64,000 nt of DNA from Apteryx mantelli (Eukaryota; Chordata; Aves; Apterygiformes; Apterygidae), in the NCBI RefSeq assembly GCF_036417845.1, contig NC_089981.1, positions 61,256,768 to 61,320,767 on the forward strand. The letters are read 5' to 3'. Below the pieces are notes generated by a model, which saw only the letters and a list, made by a program, of their open reading frames with translations, had not been told where the DNA came from and did no database searches. The first letter of the stretch is position 1. Every line of letters begins with the position of its first letter. Below, piece after piece: positions 10,841 to 22,989 of the stretch. Position numbers and translations under genes: made by a program.

Positions 10841-13800
10841 GTAATCCCGAAGCTCCCTCTCGCCCGTGCGCTCAGTAGAAATATCTCTGCCACAAATGCT
10901 GGGAAAGGGTCGTTCCCGGACGGGTAGGATATGCCAAAAAAAGGACCCCCCTAACCCTCCCCATACTCGAGTATGGCGATAGCCCACAAGCGCCCCAGCC
11001 CTGCTGCTGTAAAAAGTGCTCGTCACACAGAGGCCTTCACTACAGCAGGTCGCCTCGTATCTACCAGAAACCGCTAGCAAACGCAAAGTGTCACGGCGTG
11101 ATGGAGACTGCACATACACACCAGGATTTTCATAGCCTACGGAGTGATAAAATTCCACAGTATATACACATTTGTGTCAGAATAGACTAAATTACATGAC
11201 TGAGCATGAGCTTTGAGTAAATTGTTGATTTGAGTCAAATCTAGGTGTTGCCACAGCCTATTTTCTTTCTTCCTAGTAATTTAAATTGACATATGGGGAA
11301 CTACGGAAGACCAGCAGACTGTGTGCTCAGCACTGTCCATTGAAAGTGTGTTAAAAAAGCTCTGCAGAAGTCGCCAATGTCTTTAGTTGTTGAGGGTAAA
11401 GCCCACCCAGAAATATTGCTTAGATAAATGGGACCTTGGCTACATTTGCCAGCTCTGACTGACTAGATTAATCCCATATGAGCGGGTAAAACAAGGAAGC
11501 CAGGTTAGTTATATAACCATTGTTAACTGCACATTTGTGTAATGCATATAGGACCAGAGGCCACAGGGTGTTAGAAAGCCATATGCTGAACTGCTAATTG
11601 GTGTTAGATTTGGAGAAAGTCAAAGGGATTGGTCTGGGGTACGCGACTAGCGAGGTCATCGGCAGCCTATACGGACAAGCTAATTCAGAAGGCAACGGTT
11701 AAAACAAAAGGCGGGTGGGGCACTCAAATAGGGACATGAGGCGCCACAGCTAAGCTGCATGTGAGGTGCACACTCAGGTATGGGGGCCAGGCCACCAGCC
11801 AGGCCCTCATGTGTCAAGTGGTCAGAGCAAGTGTCCTGCTCCCTTGGGTCTCTGGTGCCAGTCTAAATGAGACTGAAGGGACTGGGGCCTCGGGCAGGGG
11901 GGCACGCCACAGAATAGAAATAGCTGTCAAACCACTATACTCATCCTGCTTAGTAAGTAAATTTTAGATTATACGTCACTGAGTGGTATAGTTCTGTTTT
12001 TGAAGCCACCCCACCCCTAACTTCACCCATGATATTAGTATAATGAAAAACAAGGAAATATAGTTGCAGGAGGATGCACATATTATTGACAGAGCTGCAA
12101 AATATAACTATAGTTCTAGGAGGTAACTGAGAAAGAAAACCAGGTGGCAGAGACAGCTGAATACTGTCTTAGCTTATGTGGCAGAATCTGAAGAAGGATT
12201 TACTCTAACCAGAATACATTTAATACACTTTATCTATGCAGATTTATGATGATTATTGCCTCCACACAACTGGCTACAGGAGCTGTTATCCCTGTCCAAG
12301 AGAGCTGTTGCTTATTGCAGTTGCTACTGGGAGTCTTGTGTTGGTGTCGCTGCTTGAAAAGTGGTGATAATTATGAAAACTTCTTTTCCATATAAACATG
12401 TACAAAGTTCAAGGACAAGCATGGGATTCAGCACAATTAAAGCATTACTCCCATCCAAAGCTGCAAAAGCAGTATCAGTATGGGGCAAACGAGTCCCAGT
12501 CTTGTTTGCTGCTACCTTTCCCAAGAAGACAATCTGTAACTCTGAAGTGGTAGGGCAACCAAGAAGCAGCAGCAAGACAATACTTGAGAGGAAAGGCAGT
12601 GGCAAGAGGCGTGCCAGCTTCATGCTTCACCTGAAACATGAAGAACACTGCGTCAAGGCCAGCATGCCCTGCAGCACGGAGTAGCAAGGAGTAATTTCAG
12701 GCTATCCAGGGTCACTCTCTCAAGATGGAAGCCAGAACTGTTCTGGGTATAGTTTAAGCCAATTACAACATTTAGTCTTCTTCAAGCTTAAACTGTCCTC
12801 AGCCTTGTACAGCTAAACTTCTGGAATGAATGATTAAAACAATAAAAAAAAAAATCAATGTTGCTACTTACTAAAAGTGGACTTCCTCAGCTGCCAAAGA
12901 TTAATAGGATTTTTTTTTCCAACTGGCAAGTACAGTCTGCTTTTTACCAAAATTTTGCAAGAATACGTGCTTTGTATTCCAGTAACACAAAAATTTTGGT
13001 AGTTCCTATTTCCTCCATCATCAATAGTCATTTCCTTAAAGAGTTTGAAAAGAAAAAGTAGTGAGATTTGTACTCAATTCTTTCTCTAAATCTGAAATGA
13101 ATACTAAATTTGCTTTAAAAAAAAAAGCTAGCCAATGTCAATAAAAACCATTAGCTGGTCTATATAAGTTACTAAGTACACAGCAATCACTCTACAACAT
13201 GAGGACCAACCCACGGCATGTTTAGAAAGCTCTGAAACTGTGACAGATGAGGCACAGTTCAGTCCACGTTCTGTATTTCAGAAGCAGTTATCCACTACAT
13301 CATGTAGTGGATGTATCCACTGCATCAAGCTGCATCATGTTTTGCCTGGGAAAGGGAATTTCCTTCCAGCAAGTCCTTCTTCCTGGGTTTTGGCCTCAGC
13401 ACAGTTGTTACTCAGGCAGTGACACTACTTTAAAGCAGCTGTATCAACTGTTTTCTTACATCATGTCTTCCTTTAGCTTTTTACATCCTGCTGAACCCCC
13501 ACCCAGGCTCACTATCATTCTCCTGGTAGTTTTTCACTTTCCCATGTCTACTGGCATGGGAAAAGTTAACACTGGGTATTTCTTTTATCACAGCTTCTTT
13601 CACATTAATCCTAGGCACATCTAATGTAAAAATTTGGTGGTCATACGTCTACCTTCACAACATGGTCACAAAACACAACAGTTAATCTGCTTACTCAGGC
13701 TTTTTTTTAAAAAAAAAAAAAAAAACAAGAGCAGCAATAGCACCTCTGCTATTTCTTCTATCAGTTGCTGTAGCATCTACCCAGCCACCAACAGACCAAT

Positions 13801-14727
13801 GAACTTAATACTGTCAAACCTGTGGCTGCATAACTCTCCTCTGCTGCAATGACAGAAGAATACATGTTTTTTTTCTTCCTCTTTCCTTGTCATGCAACAC
13901 TGTATAAAACCAGTGTTTATTGATCAGCAAGATGTAGCACCAGGGACAACAAAAGGTAATCAAAAGAAGATTCCTTCTTTTAAATTTCTGACAACTCCTC
14001 AAAGCACATATACAATTATTTATAGTACTGTTAAAAGAAAAAAAGCATGAAGATGAGAATTTTTCCAGACAAACCCTTGTTCAAAGTAAAGTGTTAAAAA
14101 ACACCAGGCTACAAAGATGTTACTTACTAATCAAAAACAAGAGTTCATGTCTTGGGAGCATGCCTTGAGGAACAGAGGGAAGGATCCAATATTAACATTA
14201 CAGTGGCTTCATAGTCTGACTAGGCAAGAAGTCTAAATATTAAATAATTGAAGCTACTTATGCTTCCATAAAGAAGCTGTAAATGTATTAAACAGAAAAA
14301 ATATACAGATTAGCTCTATAGCCATAAAACTGACCACAAATTTCTTAAAATGTGTCCATGAGTCACCATAAGGATAACAGGTAACAAAAAACTTCAGTTA
14401 TTTTATTTAAATTCATATTTACATTACAAACTCTTAATTATGAATTGTAGTACTGTGTTAATATGTTGATTTAAATGATCCATGCCAGAAGCAAACTAGA
14501 TATAACCAACTCTTCCAATTTGTATAAATAAAAATGTCCCCTTTTGACATCTTAATGAGGCAAAAATCCAAACACAACAATTTCTTCTTTATCATACCTA
14601 CCTTCATGCAAATAACCAAGAATGCCAGCCTGAAAGAAGCCCAACATTCTGCCTGAGAACTGCTAACCAAATTTATCAATGCCATACAAATGACCAATGC
14701 AGGTATGAAGGACCAGTTTATACAGTA
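10841..14727. other. Intergenic region between SPTSSA promoter and EAPP 3' end
   Basis: No gene recognised. 10841-11150 is transitional promoter flank. About 11500-11930 is moderately GC-rich, contains CpGs and could be an old repeat or LTR, unidentified. A 23-bp near-palindrome lies at 13290-13312 and a 9-bp hairpin at 13538-13563. The remainder is AT-rich with poly(A) runs (e.g. 13709-13725). Open frames of 60-125 codons here show no family features. Confidence 0.6.
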
Positions 14728-14733
14728 TTTATT
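14728..14733 (-). terminator. Candidate EAPP polyadenylation signal (AATAAA)
   Basis: AATAAA on the minus strand about 330 nt past the EAPP stop codon. A second AATAAA is at 14402-14407. Usage cannot be decided from sequence alone. Confidence 0.45.
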
Positions 14734-15061
14734 CTAAGCAGTTGTTCCAATACATATGGAGATAATGTATAGTATATACACAAGCAATGATCATAATACA
14801 CAGATATTATGTTCTATTTACAAAAATTTAAATCTTCAATGATATAACCACCTGAAGGTCTGAAGGAATTCTTCTCCCAAATGCAAACAGTTAACTGGAT
14901 TCCTTTCATAAAATGTTGCAAAAACTTGACACCAATTACAAAGTTCTCTGATGAAAAGATGTATTTAAAAGGGCATTAGTTAAAAAAGGTTCACGTCTGC
15001 ATTTCTGACACTTCACAAAGTCTTAAATAGTACAGGATTTTTTCTTCTGTGTTTTTGCACA

Positions 15062-15326
15062 TTAACAGTGACTGGCTAGAACATTGAAGAAGTGAAAAAC
15101 TTCATCTTTATCCATCACTGCCACTTCAGTTGAACATTCAGTACACATTACTGGATGATATATTTCCTCCTCTTCTTGTTTTGACTGTATAGAGGTAGTT
15201 TCTTTGCTGTGCCTCATTTTCTTATTTCTTTTCTTTAGCTTCTTTCTGTATTTCAGAATTTCCTCTTTGTTAACAGAGCAGTTCATCACAAACATGGCTC
15301 TGTACTGAGTTTTGTAAGATTCATGT
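15062..15326 (-). CDS. EAPP: EAPP exon 6 (last coding exon)
   Basis: Residues 199-286 and the TAA stop at 15062-15064; acceptor CTTCATAG. Encodes the remaining Cys motifs (MNC, MCTEC), a lysine-rich region and the conserved FHFFNVLASH end. Confidence 0.95.
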
Positions 15327-18300
15327 CTATGAAGAAGGGAGGAAAATGCAAGTCATATCACAGGTAAAACTCTGCTTCCAAGAAACTGGTTATCATCACT
15401 GAATATGGGATTAAAGATAGAAAGTACCATGCCAAAGGGCTGAAAGCCAAACAAATATAAATTCTTATAAACAAAATAAAAGTCAGAACTACAAAATAAC
15501 AAAAATAGAACTGTAGCCATCTGTCTTGTTTTTAAGGTAAGGTATTTAAAAATACATTGTTTCTTACTGAAATAAGCACCCCTGGAGAACAATGACATTA
15601 CCACTACAGCATTATGTATGGCTATTTATAGCTGATGATAGGCAAAAGATCATGAAGTTATGAGTGCAAACGGTTCAAATACTGGCATTTATATACTAAA
15701 ACTTCTTGTAAGCTTGAAATTTCTTATTTAGAAACAACAATCATTGACACATAACACTTGAAAAAACATGTCTATAATAAAATATAAAATGTATTTTCAG
15801 CTGTCATCAGTATAACAGCTGAATAGCTGGGGTAGGGTATGCAGTAAATTCAGGGCTGCATCAATACAATATCTCTCAGACTGCAGTTTTACAACAGACT
15901 AAACCAAGATAACAAGTGGCTGTCCTGTCAAGTCCTATCTTGACTTTTGCTGGCTCTGCTGCTCGTGCAACTCTGTGATGAGCTTTTTTGACTTACTAAG
16001 CCCCTCAAAAAAGAATCTGTCATACAGTTTTCTAATAGCTTAGCAAGCTGAAATACTTAATTATAGGAGTACCACAGAAGCAAAAGGAAAAAGAGTGGAA
16101 ACAGGACCCAGCATTTAGATGAGTTTAGCTGCTCTGGAATTTTATCCTCATTTACCAAAAGTACTCAATAACTGAGAGGTAGGTTATTCCTCATTTCACA
16201 GGGTTTCTTTCTCCTTTTTTTTTTCCAAGAGTCCTCTATCTAGCACAGGTTAGGAGTATACATGCAGCCAGATACTTGACAGCTGCAAAACATGCAGTGA
16301 ATTCACACCTAAATGCTTTTCAGGAACTTGTTAACATAACTATACTCCAAACCACAATTGCTTACATTCAAAAAAAGAAAGAACACACTGTTTTGCTTTT
16401 GCCTAACCCTCCCCTAAACAAGGCACTTTTCGACAAAAATACCAGTTACCCTGGAATAATTCCATGCCTCTAAAAGCTTTTTATATCTTAAATTCTTTAT
16501 TAAATAAATCAAGCCAACATATTTTTCCAGAAACAAATTCAGCCTGAACTTCATGTTTAGTCTCCCTGAAGGGGCTCTTCTATAGTTCACCTTCCCTACT
16601 ATGCTGAAGTTCTGCCCTGTTCTTCAGCTCATCTCCATGTTGCAGGTTAAATTGATCATTAATCCTTCAAACTAGTATTCAACCCTAAATCTGATTCACA
16701 TATACCTGCCTCCTTTTGATTAGCTCCACCTCACAAGAGAGAGTTGATCAAATCATTCAATACACTAAAAATATAACTGACTGAAAAAAAGACATTACAA
16801 AAAGACTCCTCATTGTTCACCAATTACCTCTGACAGTCCAGGCATAATGTTGTCATGCAAGCAGGGCAATTCAAAACAGCATCACTATTTGGAACAGCTA
16901 GAGTTTTTTGCTGCTGTTGCTGCACTCGTCTCTGATTATGGTACCTACCAATTGGAGAAGAGAGGAAAGAGAGGCAACAAGTCAAATTATCTGCTGTTGC
17001 TACTAGGCCTATCAACTCAACTGTCAAACCTTATTTATATTAAAATACAACAACAAGTGTTTGGCTCCTTCCAGACACCTTTTTCACTAATCCAGAGCAT
17101 GTGATTAAAAAACACTGTGGGGAAAAAAAACACACCGATATCTTTGGATTTACTTTGTACACAGGATTCTCACTTCATAGGGCATGCACATTTGAAGTGT
17201 GGATTTATGCCTAATAATCCTCTGTTCTGAGAAGAAAGGCTTTTCAAGTGCAGTCTCGGCAGACGACAAATTAATTTTGCTCTCTTAACAGATTTACATG
17301 GAGAATTTTACTTCAGCTGCAGCACCCTAACAATACTATTTTTCTACTTGACCTCTCAAAAAACCCTCAAGTAAATCAGTTTTGTGTTGTGCCTGTTTGA
17401 TCTGAATGCTTTGTGGCTTGTTAAATTCCAAGTTTTTCAAAACCAGAAATACAATATTTAGCAGAAGCCAATATTAACGTAGCAATCAAATTATCACAGG
17501 GTATTAAAAAATGAAGTTAGCAAATCTTATAACCTTTTCATACATAGCACAGTTATTTTGATGAGATCTACAGACAAAAATGGCTTACTAGGAAATTTCA
17601 ATTTAAAAAAACTGAAAGTTTTAGAATTGTGTCATTTTGAATAGGCAACTTCATTACATACGTTACATACATATAAAAATTTTCCAGGCTTTAAAATTTC
17701 ATATGCTGTAGATTCCAAATCAAAAATATTCTCACTACATAGGCTTTACAGCAAGCTTTTTCTTTATATTTAACATGTTCATTAGAATTTTTCAGTTTAT
17801 GATATACATCCTACAGTTCAAATATTCATAGTCTCTTACCCTCTCCTTTGTGAGTCCACCCACTCTTGGTCTCGACTGTCTTCTTCTGGGTCATATAACA
17901 GTTCATCATTGGAAAGAATCTGACGCTGCTGATGTTTTCTTTTTTTCCGGACATCCTGTGTAACTGCAAGATTTATGCAAGCACAGGTCAGTAACATCAG
18001 CATCCATTAGACATACAATGATTCTCTACTTAGCTAATCAAAATTTCAGGTTTTTTTCAATTTTCCTTTTCCATACATGCAATAAATCTGAACTAAAACA
18101 TAAAGGTCTAGCTCATCCCTCCTCCAAAGGCACCAGCCCAAAGATTTAATGCACCTTACACACATTGGGATATACCATAAAGCTGCAGTAGTGATGTTGA
18201 GATGATACAGGCTGGAAATTCCCCCTAAATACATTCTTCACGAACAGTCCCTGATCCCAAAGAGGATTCTACAGGATCTGAGATGGTGCTACTGTAAAGA

Positions 18301-20645
18301 TGTCCTCCTCTCTCCTCAAGCATTTACCTGTTTTATCTTCATCGTCTGAATCAGAATCAAAGTAAATGTCATCATAGTATTTTGAAGTTGTGGCAGGACC
18401 AGGCTGTCCAGTACTTGAGGAAGTACCTGTGTGTGAAATTAGAGAAAAGTAGTAAGAACATCCCACAAAAGGATAGCAGGTATATGGCCCAGAACAACCT
18501 TCATTTCCAAGTTACTTCATCCAGAAGTGCTCTGCTTTATATGGGTGTGTTAAGTAACAGCTCTACAATTTATTCCCAGGTCTTGATCATCCACACTGCA
18601 CATGTTATTGCATTTACAGGTGCTCTCTCAGAGCAAAGCAGCTTACTCCCTCTGAGATGAACCTCTGGTACAGCTCTAGGGAAAGTTTGCTCTAAAGTAT
18701 AGTCCCTTTAGGCACACATAGGACACCACACCAAATATGCCTGCCTCTGCCTTATGCAATCTGCACACCCTCAAAGACTCCACGGATCTTCAGATTCATA
18801 CTAAAGAAATACAGCTGTGGCACATTGTCTCACAAACTTTGATTAAAATAAAATTCACACAAAAAATTTACATTTCAGGACCACAGAACTCCAGAGAGGC
18901 CCTAGGTCAACTGCCAATCACATCCGACATAGCCAGCTTGCACCAAAAAACATATTCCATTGTGGATGCGTTTAGTGGTAAAAACACTGCTACATATTCT
19001 TAATTGCATTACCAAAGATCATATTTTCCCACTCACTAAGATAAAACTATTAAACCTGTTGAATGCAGAATAAAAATCCTATATTAAAATGAAAACTACA
19101 TTGATTCTCCAGGAAATTAAGAATACTTCACTACTTTATAATAGGTAAGAAATATATACATATATATATATATATATATATGCGCTTTGAATGCCAAAAC
19201 AATCAATCTATTGCACTCAAAATCATATACAAACTCTAGCACAGATAAATCTCTAGTGCCAGTGTACTGTTTGATGAAGCTTGTAACTATTGGCAGATGA
19301 GGGAGAAACAGATTAATAATTTTCCTGAATTTTTTCCCCAACTGATTTTGGAATTCTACTGTATGCTCTTCCTGCCTTCAAGAAAGGGCTCCAAATCTTG
19401 ATAGTATCTGCAGCCACTAGACAAAGTACAAGACATTTCAGCCTGTTTAAGACTTCCAGTTATGTATGTGGCAGATAAAAACAAACATTATAGAGACACT
19501 GGAAAAAGGGTATTGACCCAACAGAGAAATCACAGCAAAACAGGAAACCAGAAGTTCAGAAACCCCAAAAAGCAAGTCTTAGAAAAGATGAAACAGAAGC
19601 ATTCACTTAACTAGTACCTAGTGATCATTTGTGCAGAAGTGATCAGCCATTTTATGATTTTTCTACAGAATTCAGACAGCACTTGACTGTCATCCCCATG
19701 CATAGAATAATACATGAACTTAACACCTCAACTGGATACCACTTAACTTATGATTTCATATGCAAGCAGATATTAGAATTTATTTACCCATTTCTAAAGA
19801 CTTCCATTTGCCTTCCATAGTTCTCATGGTGGTGTTTAGCTCTGCTTCCATCTCCTTTTGGAACTCATCTTCACTGGAAGATTCACTTTCTCCAGTAAGG
19901 CACTCCCGTATCAGTTTCCGCTTCTGATCAGGAGTGCCATGCAAGAGCACATCCACTTCATCTTCCGAGCTACAAATATTTAAACATTAAACACCTAATT
20001 ATTATTACTAGCTTATAATATTGACTGATTCGTTCAGAAAGTGAACATCTGTATTGTGTGGAAATACTTGGAAGCACTTGCCCATGTATTTATGAGAAAT
20101 ATATTTGTTTATTAAAGTGTTTTGCTAGTTTACTTGTATTATAGCTCTAGTTTGTCCTAATGTAAAGGAACTTCCACTGACTGGCTGCAGCCTGCCGCTA
20201 CCCCGCTGCAACTCGGCACAGTGAGTCTTCATGCAGAAGAGTTTACATACTACCGTTTTTAGGATTAGGAAAGGAAATACTCCAGTTTCAAGCAAAAAAT
20301 ACTGTGACTGTTACGAAACGATCCTTCCGCAAACCACACGAGCGGCGCCTTTCAAGGGCGCTCTGCGGCCCGCCGCGCCAGGCGGCCGCGGGTGCGGAGC
20401 CCCAGCGGCGGCGCAGCCCCGTCGCAGGCCCGGGTCCGCCGCGCCGCGCCCCTCCGGTGCCCCCTCAAGGAGGGACGCGGCGCGGCCGGCCCGGACACCC
20501 GGCAAATAAGGCGGCAGAGAGGAGGCAGCCCGCTGCCGCCCAGGACCGGGGCCTCCCCCGCAGGCCGGCACCTGCTCAGGGCGCGCTCCTCATCGCTGGG
20601 CTCCTCCACCACGTAGGGGTCGTCTTCCTCCCGCAGCCGGCTCAT
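15062..20645 (-). CDS. EAPP: EAPP, E2F-associated phosphoprotein (6 exons)
   Basis: The six exons (20572-20645, 19788-19969, 18328-18426, 17840-17963, 16828-16944, 15062-15326) join in frame to 286 codons, one more than the human protein as I recall it. EAPP is a nuclear phosphoprotein that binds activating E2F factors and modulates E2F-dependent transcription and cell-cycle control. The N-terminal 120 residues are acidic and Ser-rich with clustered SDEE, SSEDE and DSDSDDED sites suited to CK2 phosphorylation. A basic KKRKH stretch (about 125-130) could be a nuclear localisation signal, and a Gln run follows near 170. The C-terminal half holds Cys pairs (NCPAC, CLDC, MNC, MCTEC) that look like a zinc-binding fold, and ends ...NVLASHC. 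The ATG at 20645 is chosen for its GCCGCC Kozak context and family N-terminus. The gene lies head-to-tail between SNX6 and SPTSSA. Confidence 0.97.
16828..16944 (-). CDS. EAPP: EAPP exon 5
   Basis: Residues 160-198; acceptor TTGGTAG, donor CAGAG|GTAATT. Encodes a run of Gln and the first Cys pairs (NCPAC and CLDC). Confidence 0.95.
17840..17963 (-). CDS. EAPP: EAPP exon 4
   Basis: Residues 119-159; acceptor CTTGCAG, donor GG|GTAAGA. Encodes the basic KKRKH stretch and the NDELLYDP and DQEWVD motifs. Confidence 0.95.
18328..18426 (-). CDS. EAPP: EAPP exon 3
   Basis: Residues 86-118; acceptor CACACAG, donor ACAG|GTAAAT. Encodes a Ser/Thr/Pro linker and the YYDDIYFDSDSDDED block. Confidence 0.95.
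19152..19181. repeat. (TA)n microsatellite in EAPP intron 2
   Basis: Almost pure alternating AT over 30 bp with one ACA interruption. Confidence 0.85.
19788..19969 (-). CDS. EAPP: EAPP exon 2
   Basis: Residues 25-85; acceptor TTTGTAG, donor ATGG|GTAAAT. Encodes the acidic SSEDEVDVLLHGTPDQ block and the ESESSSEDE phospho-site cluster. Confidence 0.95.
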
Positions 20646-20990
20646 GGCGGCGCCCGCCACCGGCCGCGCTCCGCCCGCCAGCCCGCTACCTCGGCTAGCC
20701 GGTCCGGCGGACTTCCGGGCTGCGCGGAAGCGCCTCCCTCACTTCCGGCGGGAGCCCCTCCCCTTAGGTGCCGGAGGACCCGCCGCACGCCGGCCGAGCC
20801 CCGGGGCGGGGCCGGCCCCGAGGCGCCCTGCGGGGCAGCCGCGCGCACCGCCCACCGCTTGCAGGCACGTCAGCGCCCCGCCCCCGCCAACGGCCGCGGC
20901 GAGCCCCAACGGCCGCTGCAGCGCCGGTTGCTCCGCCCCGCCTCCCTCCGAAATGAACGAGCCGGGGTGCCACCCGTCACACCGTCCCCC
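20330..20990 (-). promoter_or_regulatory. CpG island, EAPP promoter
   Basis: CpG-dense block covering the start of EAPP intron 1, exon 1 and about 350 bp upstream. Two ACTTCCGG ETS/GABP-type sites at 20711-20718 and 20741-20748 lie 66-96 bp upstream of the ATG, and GC boxes (CCGCCCC types) lie at about 20876-20945. No TATA box is seen. This fits a ubiquitous housekeeping promoter. Confidence 0.85.
20572..20645 (-). CDS. EAPP: EAPP exon 1 (coding part)
   Basis: Residues 1-24 plus two bases of codon 25. Donor CAG|GTGCCG. Lies inside a CpG island. Confidence 0.95.
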
Positions 20991-21107
20991 CGGGGCTGCG
21001 AGGCTCCAGGGCCTGCTTGGGTCACATTTTCAAGTTTTTCTTCACACTTGCACTTTCAGGGGTGAGAGCTTAAGAGAGACACCCAATACCACGAGACTTG
21101 AAAAAAA

Positions 21108-21113
21108 TTTAAT
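21108..21113 (-). terminator. Candidate distal SNX6 polyadenylation signal (ATTAAA)
   Basis: ATTAAA on the minus strand, followed by T-rich and then GTGGTATTGGGTG sequence typical of a downstream element. It lies about 460 bp from the EAPP ATG and just outside its CpG island. Confidence 0.5.
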
Positions 21114-22318
21114 GAGCTAGTAACACTGAACAATGAGTACTATTCTTAAAAACTGTTCCCACATCCTACTTAAAATATTTACAATGGTGCTAGTGGTATA
21201 TACATTGTAATCTTCACCCCTTATCTATTTATAGAGGAGTTCCTTAGGAATTACTCCTTTTATATATTTGGAAGATGAACAGTACAATTACAATTATTAT
21301 TGTAATAGCTATTACTAGAAAGTATCATATATGCTACATGAGTTGCTCATAGCCATTGGGCATTGATAATCAGATTTTGAGGCTGTGCAACTCAACGCAT
21401 GTTGCAAACAGTATGTTCAGCAACAGCTCTGCACTAAAACTTCTCTACCTTAGAAATGTTTAGATGTGCAGTGCTGTAGGATATGTATACTGCACTGTGC
21501 AATTCACCCATGTTTGAAGGGGAAAAAAAAAATCTGTGAGGCAGTACAGGAGAGTCTGTAATCACAGACCCCTAGTTATTTTGGTCGGCATTTCCAAACA
21601 TAAAACCCCATTCATCCAAATTGCTGCTGCTCTATTAAAGGTCTACAAAGCCATATAAAGCAGCAGTCCCACTGTGAAGAACAATTCATCAAGTAAAGCC
21701 TAATTTTATGACATTCTGAAATTACACAACAGAACAGAACCACAGCTCTTGGAAAAGGTTCATGGTTCAAGTAAGTGAGACAAAGTAATATACAAACAAA
21801 AGACCAAGGATTCAAGCTACGTAAAAATTCATAGCTCCAAGTTTTAAGTCCAGTTGGCAGAATGAGAGATCTTTTTCAGGCATTCCTTTTTGGGGTATAC
21901 CTTTAGCTTTTTCCTGTTTGTAGTAAAGCTTATTTTTAATCAAAGAAGGGGCAATATTACCTCTCCTCAATATCTAACGCACTTTCTGCTACTCTACTTC
22001 CCCTTCTGAAAAGAAATGAATAAGTTCCCTTAAAAGCATTTCTGCCAAAGAAATTGCAAAGGCAGCCAAGCTAGAAACAATTTAAGTACACTGTATAGGG
22101 AAGTCATGGATCAACACACAGACAAATGGCTACACCTGAGAATGCAAGTGAAAAGTTACTGGGCAAGTAATTAGTGTCGGACCAATCCAGTACTTAGCAA
22201 TGGTTTTACAGGATGAGTAGAGAAAATGCTAACAAAATTAATGTGATTTACTAGAAAATATTAAGCTTACAGATGATACAGTGTCTGCATAATTTTAGAA
22301 AAATCACTGATTTCATGG

Positions 22319-22324
22319 TTTATT
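22319..22324 (-). terminator. Candidate proximal SNX6 polyadenylation signal (AATAAA)
   Basis: Minus-strand AATAAA about 610 nt past the SNX6 stop codon; an alternative site to the one at 21108. Confidence 0.35.
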
Positions 22325-22935
22325 TTACAATAATTGGATTAGTCTACAAGTTAAGGCAAACATACTAATGCATTTGCTTTTCTTTTTAAAATCATAGTTA
22401 TAAAGGTTACACAAAGTTCTCCAAAATTTCTAAGAAATGTTCACAATTAAAAAAAAAGATTAGATTTCTTGGTGTCAGTACATGGAGAAAACTAAGACAG
22501 GGTATACAATACATTATAGTAACAATATTGAAATATCTAATGGTAATATTTCATCCATTTGAACAATGCATTTCAAATGCCAACTTCAGAAATTACTTAC
22601 AAAGGTAAATAAGATTGGCAGCCATATCATACTATTCATAACATGAATATAATTATATTGGCTACTTTCACAAAAACAGAGCATTTGGTTTCTGAAGAAT
22701 GAAAGCATATAATGATTAAATAAACATGAATACATATGTATAACAAGTATGCTGTTGCTTCATATAGTCTGGAGCTACTTTCAGATTTTGTTTTTTAATT
22801 GTTTTGAAAGGAGGAGCTTGCTTATGTGTACTTTGTCAAATGATTTCTCCAGGGAACTGTAAATGCCTATTTAAAGTCACAAAGACAAAAATCCAGAGGA
22901 GGGCAGCCCTTGTTAGTGGGAGGACGGAGCGTTGC

Positions 22936-22989
22936 TTATGTGTCACCATTTAATACTGCCAGGCAGCTCTGCAGCAGCTGTAAGTTACC
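22936..22989 (-). CDS. SNX6: SNX6 exon 14 (last coding exon)
   Basis: Residues 390-406 and TAA at 22936-22938; acceptor TTTTTACAG; ends in AVLNGDT. Confidence 0.95.
   Translation of the reverse strand, partial: GNLQLLQSCLAVLNGDT

Larger units (their letters stand above)
15327..20571 (-). other. EAPP introns 1-5
   Basis: Introns are 19970-20571, 18427-19787, 17964-18327, 16945-17839 and 15327-16827. They are AT-rich. Apart from a TA dinucleotide run at 19152-19181 in intron 2 and the CpG-island end of intron 1, I recognise nothing in them. Confidence 0.85.
21090..22935 (-). other. SNX6: SNX6 3' UTR
   Basis: From the SNX6 stop at 22936 the sequence is AT-rich without a frame. A likely final polyadenylation site is an ATTAAA at 21108-21113 followed on the minus strand by a GT-rich element, giving a 3' UTR of about 1.8 kb. 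Confidence 0.6.

Noticed and set aside
9721-11158. Two long minus-strand frames (390 and 430 codons) across the SPTSSA promoter
   Set aside because: They are produced by stop-poor GC-rich sequence, are low-complexity Arg/Gly/Ala, and overlap the real SPTSSA exon 1, which uses a third frame.
12324-12687. Overlapping frames of about 100 codons on both strands
   Set aside because: Three overlapping frames on two strands, no recognisable motif, no promoter or splice context.
20304-21065. 253-codon plus-strand frame in the EAPP CpG island
   Set aside because: Pro/Arg/Ala-rich CpG-island artefact antisense to EAPP exon 1 and its promoter.
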